Counted from the first letter of the stretch, positions 20,561 to 32,689 are shown. The stretch: 37,439 nt of DNA from Brachionus koreanus (GCA_016987375.1 PJRA01000524.1:1100473-1137911); one strand, 5' to 3'. Notes: generated by a model not told the origin, from the letters alone. Program-made: numbers and translations.

Positions 20561-21520
20561 TTATTTTAAGCAAATAATTGATCGTTAAAAATAAAATCAG
20601 CAAAAATAAACTAGATAATTTAGCTAAATTTTTGAAAAAAATCAATTTCGCTTTATTTTTTTTTCTTAATATTTGTTAATCTGCTGCATTTTTTATCAAC
20701 AAATAATATTTGTCTTTACGATTAGTAGTCATGCTTCTATAATTTAGCTTAATTTCAGCCATGACTCTTATTAAAAGAGTTGAAGTCTTTGATTTAATAG
20801 TATGATACTCTTAAATTTTTAAGAATAGAATTAGATTTTCGCTATAAATAAAAACTTAATTTTATTTTTAAAATATAGTACTTTTTTGATTTGAGCATAA
20901 ATTTTATCTTATCAGAATTATTTTTTTATCAATAGAATTGACAAAAAGCTGAGAAGAGTAGAAATTTTTTTTTAAATTAAAACGCAAAAAATTAAAATTT
21001 TAGTGAAAAGCTGACAAGTTTGAAGTATTTAATGTTTTTTGAAAACAGACTTATACTATGACTAATTTTAACCGAATAGTTATTTTTTCAAAAAAAAAAA
21101 TTCTTTCAATGATTAGACTGAACAAAACAAAAGTGCATTTTTTATTAAGATGGATACTTTGATTTTAGCATCCTTATAATTCTATTACTTTAAGTTAGAT
21201 TGATTTTAAAATAGACAAAATTGAATGCTCTCACTTTACAAAACTAATCTAAATACATGTGCTGCGAACAATAAGTCCCCTCTAGTTGTCAATAGTATAG
21301 TAGATAAATGGTGCTACAGAAATGGAAGCTCTGCTTAAATAATTCTAAAAAATTATAAAATGAAAATTTTAAATTTAAATTTTGTAATTTTTGTACTGTT
21401 ACATCATTATTTAAAAGCCAATCAATAACTCAATAACTTCTGAAATATGTCTAATAGTGTAAAGTGTAAAGTAAAAATGTGCTTAAAATAATAAGGGTAC
21501 AAGATTTGCTTTAAAAATTT
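20561..21520. other. AT-rich intergenic stretch, nothing recognised
   Basis: A/T tracts and low-complexity sequence between the RT relic and the mariner relic. No open frame or repeat that I can support. Confidence 0.4.
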
Positions 21521-21529
21521 AATAGTGGT

Positions 21530-22085
21530 GATACGAGCCTTCAGAGAAGGAATGGTCAGTTGGCCTTTCTCAATCAGAATGCTCGACTGTTTGTAGAAAC
21601 TCCAAGTTTATTACACGTCATTAATCAAATGACATTTACACATCACAATCAACAGTATCTTATCTTCTTAAATTGATCAATATAGCTAACAGACGTTACT
21701 TAATTGTTTCTTAATTTGACAGATTTCGACATTCAAAGATGTGTTGAAATTTGCAGGAAAATAATTAAAAATATCTTCTAGATGAATGGTTTTTCAGATG
21801 GATCATTAATTGTGATGAGGAATGGATCTATTTTATAAAATATGATTACAGAAATTGCTGGACCAATCTAAGTCGATTCACCCAGTCGTAAAAAAACGAC
21901 GCTTTGATAAAGATGTGATGTTGTGTGTTTGGTGGATTTTTTTTGAGAGGAGTAAAACACTTTGCTTCATTACAAGAAAGGCTTGTTTCAACAAGGTAAT
22001 TCTAGACCTCATAGAGCTAGAGGAACAACAAAATTTAGTCTTTTTTAGTTTTATTTTATTGAATAAATATAAATGGCACAATTGA
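21530..22085 (+). pseudogene. Decayed mariner transposase
   Basis: Largely one plus-strand frame, with stops, reads SNDIYTSQSTVSYLLKL, like the second HTH of mariner transposases. It continues to INCDEEWIYFIKYDYRNCW, matching the catalytic (V/I)TGDEKWI-x-Y block with the first Asp. After a frameshift, SKSIHPVVKKRRFDKDVMLC runs into VWWIFFER, matching the VMLCVWWD signature; the second catalytic Asp is replaced here by Ile. The C-terminal third and the inverted repeats are not found. It is too broken to be active. Confidence 0.75.
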
Positions 22086-22290
22086 TGACATACACAGTTA
22101 TTTACACTTCTATGTCTGTGAATTATTTTAAATAAATATTTTTTTTTTAAATTGAATTAAATGATTAAATGAATAAGAAAAAAAACGGTAGAAACGGTTT
22201 TGTCTGGGCTGATTGTTTAGCTGTTTGTGCTGACGCTTTAAATTCTTAATTTTCTATACATACGCTTCTCAGAATGCTTTTTTTTGTAGG

Positions 22291-22437
22291 TCTTCTTTTA
22301 TGAATGGACTAGAAAGCTGTAGAGCAAAAATTGTTTTAACTAAAAAAATAAATGGAAAAATAGAAGAACCGCAGGGGATCGATGTTCTTCCTCTTCTAAC
22401 ATTCTTCCTCGAGATTATTCTTCTTCTGATTATCATC
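22291..22437 (+). other. Candidate exon with a C-terminal membrane segment (speculative)
   Basis: After a pyrimidine-rich acceptor (TTTTTTTTGTAG) the plus strand is open to a TGA at about 22437. It includes KIEEPQGIDV followed by the hydrophobic run LPLLTFFLEIILLLIII and then the stop. It could be the last, membrane-anchoring exon of the sequon-rich plus-strand gene. Its phase does not match the donor at 15193 directly, so at least one more exon would be needed. An 85-residue minus-strand frame overlaps it. Confidence 0.22.
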
Positions 22438-23081
22438 TGATTATTAAGAAGGGTGTTTTTTGACTCAAAAAGCCGTAAATGGTACAAAAGAGGGATTGAA
22501 CTGCTCTGATAGATGGCTAAAGACAATTTGGTTTAAAAACACAATTTTTTTAAAGCAACTATCAGGCTTGAAGCATTTTAAAAAGATAGAAAACTTAACT
22601 GATTAATTTTAAATCAGGATTTAAAATTTTTGAATCAACTCTTTTCTTGAAAGAGACATCTTTTTGCTTGATTTTTAATTTATTCATTTGTTTTACTAAT
22701 ATAAAAATTTAAATTTACCATATGTTAATTAATTGAAAGCATTATAAATCTAACCTGAATTAACCAAATCATATCAGAGAAAAATTTCAAAATGAATAAT
22801 AAATTTGACAAACACTGTTTATATATAGTCGTATTTTTTTTTCTTACTTATTTGTGCAACAATATGCACACATATATGCACACGCGCATCTAAAAAGTCA
22901 AACAAATATTATAATTCCTTTAGAAGCAAATTTATAATGCATTAATAAACATATTCATATATAAATTTAATTTTTTTGTATTTTAAATTATATAGCTTAA
23001 AAAATAACATTGCTCAATTCTTTTTTAATTTAAGTCCAGGAGTACTTAAACTTCCTTTAACGAGACAAAAAAAAATGTTGT

Positions 23082-23088
23082 TATAAAA
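23082..23088 (+). promoter_or_regulatory. TATA-like box of TAF4
   Basis: TATAAAA 65 bp upstream of the TAF4 start codon, followed by less AT-biased sequence suited to a short 5' UTR. AT-rich context makes chance occurrence possible. Confidence 0.4.
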
Positions 23089-23152
23089 ACCCAGATAGCT
23101 TTGACGCAACTAAACACAAGAACAAATAGATCAAATAAGCATTACGAATAAA

Positions 23153-26100
23153 ATGTCCGATTTCGACATCGACTTAACAGCACCGTTGGACGACAACATC
23201 CTCAAGGACTTTAGTCCGTCATACCAGACGCAGACAATGGGGCACATGAACCAGGCGAGCCAAATGATTCAGAATCAGCAGCTGAACCGAGGCCAGCAAA
23301 TGCGGCCACAGGTTCAGATAAACCAAATTAGACAGCAGATACAGAACAGCAGCGTAGTTCAGCAGTCTTCGAATTCGCCGTCGCCGGTTGTCTCGTCGCC
23401 GTCGCCCAATCCCGTTAACTCGCCCCAGCCTCAGCTTCAAAAATTAAACACTCAACAAAATGTACGAATCGCACCACAACAAATAAACTACCAACAAGTG
23501 CAGCAGCAGCCGGTAACTCTTGTGTCCAACGCGCAAAAAAACTACATAAGTCAGCCGCAACAGCAGAGCCAATCAATGGCCTATCAACAACAGTATCAGC
23601 CAAAAGTTCAACCTCAGCAAATAAACACATCGACATCGGCTACTAGAATAAACTCACAATATCAGACAAGCACAACGGCCGGCGTAAATCAATCGACGTC
23701 CCAGACAAACAATATGTCACAGCAAAATCAACCGACAATTTTAGTCAAAAACGCAAACGGCCATTATCAGGTGCTGGCTGCCTCCAATGTGCAAGCAAAC
23801 AAGCCAAATGTGCAACAAACAAACTCGTCCATGAACATTCAACAGCAACAACAACAGCAGCAGCAGCAACAGCTCAACAGCCGGAGCCAAATGAGCCAAC
23901 AAAGCAACCAGAATCAACCAATTGTAAGATTTCAGCAAGGAAATATTCAGCAACAAGGTCAGCAGCAGGTCATATCGGCCCAGCAGCTGAACCAGCAAGG
24001 CCAGAACCTGGTGGTAATTACCACATCTAATGGCGGCCTTACTACTTTGTCTAATTCAAATAGTTCTAATTTAATCGCATCTATCAAGACTCAGCCACAG
24101 CAGAACAATCAACAGCAGAATCAGAATTATGTGTATCAGAACAAGACTGGTTTGGGACAGAGTCAAGGCGCCGGTTACGCCAATGTGCAGAGTGAGCGCA
24201 GCTCGTTGACGCCTACGCCCAATTCTATGATGATGCAGCAGCAGCAGCAACAACAACGGAGCGTGCAGCAAACTCAGCAGACTGGCACCGCCGCCTCGCA
24301 AGCCAATCCGCCGAGTGGACTTGATCTTCTCAAGTGTTTGAGAAAGTTTTTGCACACTCTGCTGGACTTGGCTAAAAATTCTCTGCCCGAAAAATTCCAA
24401 GTAGTTCAGAGTTTAATACAGGAATTGCTAGTAAGTTGAATATTTTTCTTTTTTGTACAACAAGACTTTTGATATTAAATTTCAAGTTTGTAGAAAAAGT
24501 TAAAGAAAAGAAATATACCATTATCTTGATCATATCAATTTTTATTATTCTCGCTTAGCAACAGTTTAATTTTAGACATAATTTAGCAAAAATTTTAATT
24601 CTATATTTTTGTTGCCTCGAAAAAAGATTTTTTAAAGTAAATTTCTCAAATTCTGTCAAATTTGCCAGAGAAAAAATTGGTCTTTTAAAAAACTACCAAC
24701 AAAAACAACAAAAAAAATTGAATTTACCGTATACTCTTGCAAATAAGCGACCTAAAAGGCTTTCTGAATTTCAAATTCAGAATGAACAAAAATCAAATTT
24801 TTAATTTCTTTTTTTTTTTGCTTGAAATTCAAATTAAAAAAGTTAGATTTTTTAGCATGAGAAAAACTATCTTAGTCAAAAATTGTTCAAAAATGTTCAT
24901 ACATTTTTGATTTTTTACATATATTCTTGGAATTTTGAAGTAAATGATCAAATTTAATGATCATGTTCAAATTTCAAAAATTCTTTATATTTTTCTAATT
25001 GAAAAATTTAATACAAAGATATATTTTCATGTATGACATAACATGTTAAACCTTAGTAAAATATTGTGCAAATTTCTGCTTTCAGAATTTTTTTTATATA
25101 AACTTGCAGACATGAAAAATTGTGTTTAACATTGAATGTCAACTTTGAAAATATGCTTCTGCAATAAAATTTTAACTCAGAAAATATTTTAAAACTTATT
25201 TTATTCATAATTTTTGATCATGATCATTTTAATTTGACTATAAACTTCAATATTCCGATATTCTTGTCATTTTTTGATAATATTTATACATGCGAAGTAA
25301 AAGAAGTAATAGCTTAATTTATTAAAATAATTTCAATAATTAAAAAGAAAAGATAGCTATTTAAAAAAAAAAATAAAGAAAAGAAATATTTTATGGCTTT
25401 GTTTTACTTTATCACATTTTTTAATATTTTTCAAATTTTTCTATTCTTTTACAATTAAATTTACAGGTAAAAATAAATTAATGTTTTCAAAAAATAAAAA
25501 AAAAAATTTTTTTTTCAATTTGAAAAAATTTTTTATTTTATTTTAAATTTTTGCTTTTTGATTTAAACAAAAAGAATCACAGACAGACTCAATTTTTTGT
25601 CTGTTTTTTTTTTCTATGTCGAAAATCTAATAGAAAAAAGAGGTGTTAGATAAATTGAATAATTGAAAACTAAACTTAACGTAAAAATAAAGATATTTTA
25701 GGTAATTTTCTTTAAAATATTGCTCATAAAGTAATTTAACAAAAAATTCAAGATTTATTTTAGATGAATAGGTTGGTACCATGTTTTTCTTTTAGCTAAA
25801 TCAGTTCGGGCAAGAAAACAAATCTGATATAATCAAGAAAAAAGTGAGCTGTTTTCTAAAAACCAGCAGATACTATTGGGAATTATGTTTGTATACCATC
25901 TGCCATTTATAAGCAACTAAAGCTTGATTTTAATTGTCAGAAAAATTCATTAATGAATAAAAATAAATAAAAAAATTAATTTTTTTTTCATCTTCTAATA
26001 ATTTCTAATCAATTGTCTTGTATGATTGAAATGATTTGAAAAAAAAACTAATTCTTAAAATTCAAGGACGAACGAATCGACCCGGAAACATTCATTAGAA

Positions 26101-29100
26101 AAATCCAGATTGAAAAAAATCCGCCATCACCTTCGTTGGTGCCATTTTTGACCGTAAGCAAACAAACTTTGTATAAAATAAAAAATTAATTAAAAAAATT
26201 CAGAGAGCTATTAATCAATGGAAACAAATGCGAGGCAATCAGTCAATATCAATATCGAAGTTTTTTGAAATGATTCCGCAGCCTAACCAGCAGCAATCAT
26301 CGAGCACACAATCAAGCACACAGGCATCAAATCAACAGCCGTCCCAGCAGCAGCAGCAGAATACTCCAATAGTTATCACAGCCCCAGGTTCAAACACTTC
26401 TTCGCAGACAACAACGAATAGTTCCGGTATTCCGGTAATAACGAGTATTTCACAAAGCTCGCTATCACACGGTCAAAATGTTCTAATTCTCGTAAGTCTA
26501 ATCTTGAATTTTAAATTGGCGATTCAGTAATTTTTTTTCAGAATCGATCGTCTTCAAACGTGGGCCAACAGCAAGTACAGAGTGGTATACAGCAGCCGCT
26601 TCAACAGCATCGGACCGCGCCTCAACAACAACAACAACAAATCCAGCAAAATGGCGTTCAACTTACTCAACAACAGCTTCAAATTCAGCAGCACAAGTAT
26701 CAGCAACAGCAACAGCAAAAGATGCAACAAGTACAAATTCAAAATCAAGTACAGACTAAAACGTCATCACCTCAAATTCAATTTATTAGCACAAATCAAA
26801 ATGGTTCATTTAATATTCAGTCTCAATTTAATCAGTCTGCTGGCAAAGTGACCATACAACAGCAGCAACAGCAACAATTACAGCAATCTCCTCATGGAAC
26901 TAATATAGCACTGGCCAAAGTAGCCTCGTCCCAGTACCAGGCCCAATCGCCACAACAAATTCAACAAAATGCCCAACCACCAGTTTCTTCGGTCAAAATA
27001 CTAAACACTAACATTACTAATTTGAAGCAAATAACTTCGCCAATAAATCAGTCGTCAGTGATATCGTCCATGGCTGGGATTTCTTCTCCTATCAAAATCG
27101 AACAGCAACATTTGGGTCAGCATACGCCTCAGTCACCGGCCAAATTAGTCCAGAAAGTTATTAAAATGGAAGAATTGCAGCCTAAAATAAAGACTGAGAG
27201 TGATGATGAATCGACGTCAATGTTTGGCGTCGATTTGGAAGCTGAGAAAAAAACTCTTTTGGGCTCTTCTACTTTGGGCCGTGGCAACAATCTAGAACAA
27301 ATAAGGGTTTTCAAAGAGGAAAAATTTCTCAACATTATGATACTTCATAAAAAATTTGTAGAAATAGGTAAATTTATATTTTTTTATTTATTCAATTAAT
27401 TTAATTTGTTTTTTCTTAGCTAAAAAGCATAAATTGGACGATGTGTCCGTAGATGTAGCTACTTTGGTTTCGCATGCGACCCAAGAATACCTTAGAGGTA
27501 TTTTGGAAAAATTGAATGTTGTTTCTCAGCATAGATTAGATTTGTCAATGAGAGTAAGTGAACATTTTATTTATTTGTTTTATGTACCTAGAAAATGCTC
27601 TTTCAGATTAAAAAATAAAAATCAAAACCAAATAAGATTAAATATTGTAAAAATAGGAAATGCTTTAAAATGAAATTGACATAATGAAAATAAAGAGTTA
27701 TATGATACATTGCATAGGTTTAATTGGAGAATCAAAATATATTGAATATCCTACTCCATTGTGCAATTGCTACCTTACTATTTCTTTTTGAATAATATCA
27801 TTTTGTAAATTGTAGCTATTTTATTAGAAAAATACATTTTTATTATTTAAAGATATTATAATTGCCAATGTAGCTTAAACTTTTAATTAAACAATTAAAT
27901 TACAGAGGTGTCTTTTTGACTCAAAATCAATCAACATTTCAACAATTCCGCATTATTCAACTTAATCAAGATTAGTGTTGGATGCGGTCTTAGCGAACCG
28001 GTCAAAATTGCGGACGGTTTTTTGCAGTCAGACGACCGGTTCTCCACCAATTTACGGCCAACAATTTTACGGATGGTCTTTTGGCCGGTCTCGTAGGCGG
28101 TCAGGATTTTTGGCCGCCAAAAAATACGGCCAAATAAATACAGGCGGGGACAAATACGGCCAACCGGTTATTTGTGTTATTTGTGGCCGCCCGTTTTTGT
28201 TTGGCCGTATTTTTTTTGCGGCCAAAAATCCTGATCGCCTGGGAGACCGGCCAAAAGACCGTCCGCAGATAGTTGGCCGAGTTTAGCGAATACGGTCTCG
28301 GCCACAAATAATTTTTACCGGATCTGTTACCCTCTTTGATTAGTTATTCATCAGCTTATTAACTGATGCACAAAGATAAGTAAAAATTATACTTGCAACG
28401 TATCTCAGAAGCTAGACGCTTCGAAATGCTGACAGGGACATTTACACAAAGCTAACATCTTGACTTAATTATAAGCTTGTGTTCTGTACACGAGCATATA
28501 GATATAAATAAGGATTCCATTCTTAGAACTTCAGATCGTTCAATCATATTAATAAAGCTTTTAAAGATAATATATTTTATTTACATTTAACCGGTTACAG
28601 ATCACTGACCGTGTGTACCGATCCCAACACTAATCAAGATAATTGAAAACAAAGCACTAGTTTATATCCTAATGGTTCTAACATTACATGTCTTATAATC
28701 GTCTTTTTTAAGAGTTTCTTAAAGAGTCTTGGTGCCTAACATTTGGTCAAGTTGCAAGTACTGCGAAAATCAAAAAAAATTACTAAAATCTTGAATAATT
28801 AGAACAAAATTTTTTTTAACTTACATTTTATTATTGTGAAATTTGAAAATTTTTTGTTTTTACCTACATTTTTTAACGAGAATATGACAATTAATATGAA
28901 TAATACAAATTTAGCTATTTCATATCTGAAATTTTTACTAAAAATATGATGTATCTGACGAAATACCAAAAATTTTAAAAATGTTTTTTTGAATTTCTGA
29001 CACTTATTTTTTTAATCTGACAATAAAGCATAATCTCTTCTTTAATCTAAGATAATAATTTGGTTCAATTAATTTTAAATAGATGTCAACATGTTAAACA

Positions 29101-30699
29101 AGCAATTAATTTGTTTAAATTTAAAAATGGTTCAGAATACAAAAAATAATAGTTATCAAATAGTCTTACACATTTCTTTAAATAAAGACTTGGAAAAATT
29201 TCGCTTCTTTTTATTTCAATCATAATTGTGGCATATGCTGCAAAAAAAATGCGTCTATATTCTAAATATTTTTTTTTCAGTAAGCTAGTTAGTTAAATCT
29301 ATTCTTTTCGTTGCAGTTATTCGCGAAAAAATTCTGAAATGAGGCATCGTTTGGCAAATTTTTTTAATTTTTCATAAAAAATTTTTTCCAAAAATAACTC
29401 ATTAATATTATTAAAAATTTTAAATTTAGATACTTTATTTAACATATAGTAAAAATATTTGTGAATAGAAACTAAATTGGAATTCAATTGCCATCGAATT
29501 ACTAATTTCTTTCACTAGCTATTTTTTTATTCATTATTAAACGTAATTTAAAAATCATTCTAAGACTTATGAATATGAAAATCAAATTACTTTACTCCCT
29601 TGTTCAATGTTGTAGCCTCTAGTCAAATGACTCGTTTGGTGCTTCTAGTGTTAACTTGATAAGAAAAGTTTTTATTTTATTAGATTGGTTTTTTTGAAAA
29701 ACTGCACAGCTTTACCTAAGGCAATAAGATTATGTTCTTAAAATAATAAAGCCTAATTTCATATATTTTTCCATATATGAGATAAATGACAGCTATGAAT
29801 TTTTATAAAAAAATTCACATAAAAAATAAATAAATTATTTTCTTTTTTTGATTAATTAGAATTAAAGATTGTAAAAAATTGTTTTTTTCCTAAAATAGAA
29901 TCATAATTGTTTTATTTATTTAAGGTTAATTAAAAAATTAAAGAAAAAATTTATTGAAATAAATTTTTCTAGCAGTTTTTTCTGTTGCATGGCTAGCATT
30001 AAAAATGAAAAATTTACTGTTATATTACATACGAGCTTCCTCCTACTCCTTCTTTTTATATTTTAGTGAATTTCTAAAAAAGATTATTTGGTTTTATTTA
30101 AATTATATACATTTTACGCGAAAATAACAAAAAAAAAATTTAAAATTTAATTAATTAATTTTTTTCATTAATCTATTAATTTAAAAAAAAATTTTTTTAA
30201 AGATTTTCAATTTAAAATTTTTATATAATAAATTTGTTTTTTTATTTTGTAGACAAACGATGCGTATGAAATGACTAATGACGTAAAAAGTCAAATAAAA
30301 TTCATGGAAGAGTTGGATAAAATAGAAAAAAAAAGAAAAGACGAAGCAGATAGAGAGAGATTGATGAAAGCGGCCAAGAGTCGATCGAAAGGGGAGGACG
30401 GAGGAGAGCTAAGCAAGTTGAAACAAAAGGCCAAAGAAGTGATTCAAGCAGAGAGTGACGAGCTGAGGCGTCAGGATGCAAACAAAACAGCGTTGGCCGC
30501 TATCGGTCCTAGAAAAAAACGAAAAATAGAAGACGGAGGAACAAGCGCCAGTGGCGGCATTGGTCAATCGACTTTTGGCAGCCGAGCAATCTACAAGCCA
30601 AAAATAAAACGTGTCAGTCTCAGAGATTTGATTTTTGTCCTAGAACAGGAAAAAGAATTTCGCCGATCTACCATTCTGTACAAAGCGTTGAATAAATAA
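23153..30699 (+). CDS. TAF4: TFIID subunit TAF4, complete, six exons
   Basis: Exons 23153-24430, 26067-26153, 26204-26491, 26542-27367, 27420-27553 and 30253-30699 join in phase to 1019 residues. TAF4 pairs with TAF12 through a histone fold in the TFIID core and docks activators. The N-terminal 380 and middle 480-790 residues are Gln/Asn/Ser-rich with many CAG/CAA runs. The TAFH domain lies at about 388-465, from LLKCLRKFLHTLLDLAKNSL through SLVPFLTRAI, and is split by intron 1. The C-terminal TAF4 domain starts near 809, with histone-fold DVATLVSHATQEYL, then KFMEELDKIEKKRKDEADRE, KAAKSRSKGED, RDANKTALAAIGPRKKRK and a final VSLRDLIFVLEQEKE ... LYKALNK, near-colinear with vertebrate TAF4. Intron 1 (1.6 kb) and intron 5 (2.7 kb) are long; the others are 50-52 bp. 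Intron 5 carries a hAT-type insertion. Antisense poly-Leu frames over the Gln tracts are shadows. Confidence 0.97.
24431..26066 (+). other. TAF4 intron 1
   Basis: 1.6 kb of AT-rich sequence with GTAAGT donor and TTCAAG acceptor, interrupting the TAFH domain in phase 0. No element or exon recognised within it. Confidence 0.6.
27973..28632. mobile_element. hAT-type non-autonomous element with perfect 8-bp target duplication
   Basis: The element begins TAGTGTTGG and ends CCAACACTA. It is flanked by identical octamers ATCAAGAT at 27965-27972 and 28633-28640. Eight-base duplications and TAGTGTTGG-type ends are hallmarks of the hAT superfamily. The interior has no transposase; its 5' half is a large GC-richer foldback (28054-28281) built from GGCCG/CGGCC units. 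A related deleted piece lies at 32474-32633. It sits in TAF4 intron 5. Frames seen within it (27975-28286 plus, 28307-28101 minus) are by-products of its GC content. Confidence 0.9.
28054..28281. repeat. Long imperfect palindrome inside the hAT element
   Basis: Left arm about 28054-28136 (CGGCCAACAATTTTACGGAT ... AAAAAATACGGCCAAA) pairs with right arm about 28198-28281 (TTTGGCCGTATTTTTTTTGC ... GTCCGCAGATAGTTGGCCG) with a loop of about 60 bp. Mismatches are few, so a transcript through TAF4 intron 5 would contain a hairpin with a stem near 80 bp. Confidence 0.8.
28922..29033 (+). repeat. TCAGAT/ATCTGA dispersed repeat, copy B
   Basis: Shares the order and spacing of its ATCTGA/TCTGAC motifs with the inverted copy at 3784-3893, including CTGACGAAATAC and CTGACACTT. 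It lies in TAF4 intron 5, downstream of the hAT element. No RT sequence is next to it. Confidence 0.55.
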
Positions 30700-30771
30700 A
30701 AGAAACTCAGATAGTCCCAGTCCGTTGTTTTATTTTTAGTTTCCGTTTGTAAATTGTTGACGTTGTTGAAG

Positions 30772-30777
30772 AATAAA
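30772..30777 (+). terminator. Probable poly(A) signal of TAF4
   Basis: AATAAA about 75 nt after the TAF4 stop codon; a second one overlaps the stop at 30692-30697. The first is the better placed. Confidence 0.4.
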
Positions 30778-30779
30778 AA

Positions 30780-32470
30780 TGTAAAAATGTCCTCGACTCA
30801 ATGTGTATGGGTCATTTATTTGGCTTTGTGTTCAGGTGCTGAAATGAACTGTCGAACCTGGACTTGTGATACTTGTTTATTATTGTTTTAACTTTATATT
30901 TTTTCTATATAGATAGATACACATATATAGATACATATATATAAACATATATATATTATATAAATACATGAACAGAATTTTTTTATCTATTTTTTTTTGA
31001 GTTTATTCAAATTCTTTTTTTTTCTTAAACAACTAATATTTTTGAATTTCAAACAAATTTAAAAAAGTCTAACCTTATAAGATAAATAAAAAAAGCAAAA
31101 GCATTAAAAAAATTTAATCGAATTTAAATTATATTTTCTCATGGAATTTAAAACGTATAAAAATAAATTAAAATAAAAAAAAATGTTTATTTTTATAATA
31201 AATTTAAAAAAAAAAAGATTAAATAATTTTTTTATTCAAAAAATTTTAAAAACCAGAGGTTACAAAGCTTAATTTATTTAGGAGAGAAATTTTTGAAAAA
31301 CTTTTTTCAAATTTCTATAAAAAAGCGAAAAAAAGATAGTTCTTGCTTAAAAAAAAAAACAAGTATAAATCTCACGATCTAGAATACACAATTGGTTCTC
31401 TACGTTCATCATTTTAGTTTTATAACAGTTTCTTCAATTTCACTAGGAGTGAAATGTTTATCAAATTCTTTACATTTTAAACGAGAGAGGTAGAACGAAA
31501 CATATAAAGAGATATAAAAACACATAAAAAGAAATAAAAACATAAGGCAAAATTTCAATTTTATTTCAGAGAAAAAACCATAAAATTAGTTGAATAAAAA
31601 AGATAAAAAATATAACCAGAATCAAAAATTTTTTAAAATAAAAATACATATATTCAATTGAATAAAAGGGATAAAAAACATTAATTTTTACTTTTATTTC
31701 TCCATTAACCATATTGTAAACAAGGACCAGCTTTTGGCTTCCGACCTGCTTTGGGTCTATTTAGAAAATAGTTTGTAGTTACTTTCATTAGATGAGGACT
31801 ATTGCTTTGGCACAGAGTACAATTATTTTGATTTGAATGGGTTTATTATGGAGGCTGGGTCATATGAAGATGAAATAAATATTTTAAGGTCTATTTGGTT
31901 GCTAAACTCTTGAAACAAGACCAAGTCTAATTTTTCCCTCATTCTAATTAATTAAAGGACGGTGCCCGATCTCCATTGAGACTTGGCCTATAATTTTGAC
32001 GATGAAGATAATTTAATAAAAAATTAAAAAACCATTTGTTTTGTAGTATTTTTTATTGACTTTTTCCGAAAATATTTGATTTTGAAAAAAAATTGGATCG
32101 ACGATCTGATTTTGTCCAATACAAAATGCACAGTATAATATATTTGATTATAAAAGAAAAAATGCAATAAATACAAAATTTTTTACGCAAATTTCAAATA
32201 TTCGAAAAAATTTGAAACTAAATAAAAATTTTGGAATGCCTCTTGAAAAATTAAGAGACCGCTTTTGTCCCATACCTAACGGTTGTGTAAAAAGAGGTGA
32301 TAAGAGCTAAGAATAAAAAATAATCTAGAAAAATATTTTTAAAAAAAAAAAAACTTAATTAATATATAACAAGTCATTTGACTCGAACTTTAAATTCTAA
32401 ATTCCTTTATATATATAAGCTTAGAATTTGATGCTTTCATAAAAAATCTCTTTTCATAAAAAAAATTAGT
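30780..32470. other. Convergent intergenic region between TAF4 and APPL
   Basis: Contains a (TA)n/ATAGATA-rich microsatellite at about 30909-30965 and A/T tracts. A more complex stretch at about 31715-31990 (with GCTTTTGGCTTCCGACCTGC) has stops in all frames and no recognisable family; it may be a relic. No gene is supported. Confidence 0.4.
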
Positions 32471-32473
32471 GAA

Positions 32474-32633
32474 GTTTTTGTTTGGCCGTATTTTTTTGCG
32501 GTCTGGAAATTGAGATCGTTCGGGAGACCGGCTAAAAGACCGTCCGCAAATAGTTGGCCGAGTTTAGCGAATACGGTCTCGGCCACAAATAATTTTTACC
32601 GGATCACTGACCATGTGTACGGATCCCAACACT
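32474..32633. mobile_element. Deleted copy of the hAT-type element
   Basis: From GTTTTTGTTTGGCCGTATTT to CCAACACT this matches the right part of the 27973-28632 element, with ends in common (TTTACCGGATC, CACTGACC, GATCCCAACACT). It lacks the left arm and about 250 bp that separate the palindrome from the terminus in the first copy. No target duplication is visible. It lies just past the APPL 3' end. Confidence 0.8.
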
Positions 32634-32683
32634 TGTTAGAAGCGATTCAAAAATGTTAAGAAATTGTGTCAAGTAATGATAAA

Positions 32684-32689
32684 TTTATT
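32684..32689 (-). terminator. Probable poly(A) signal of APPL
   Basis: AATAAA on the minus strand, about 75 nt after the APPL stop codon. Confidence 0.4.

Noticed and set aside
22269..22526. 85-residue minus-strand frame
   Set aside because: No family resemblance; the opposite strand shows a better acceptor and membrane segment, and even that is weak.
23219..24400. Several minus-strand Leu-rich frames
   Set aside because: Antisense shadows of the CAG/CAA tracts of TAF4 exon 1.
26554..26851. Minus-strand poly-Leu frame and plus-strand Asn-rich frame
   Set aside because: Shadows of the Gln-rich TAF4 exon 4; the TAF4 frame has the conserved C-terminal domain.
27975..28307. Open frames in GC-rich DNA within TAF4 intron 5
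   Set aside because: They lie in the hAT-type foldback and have no transposase similarity.
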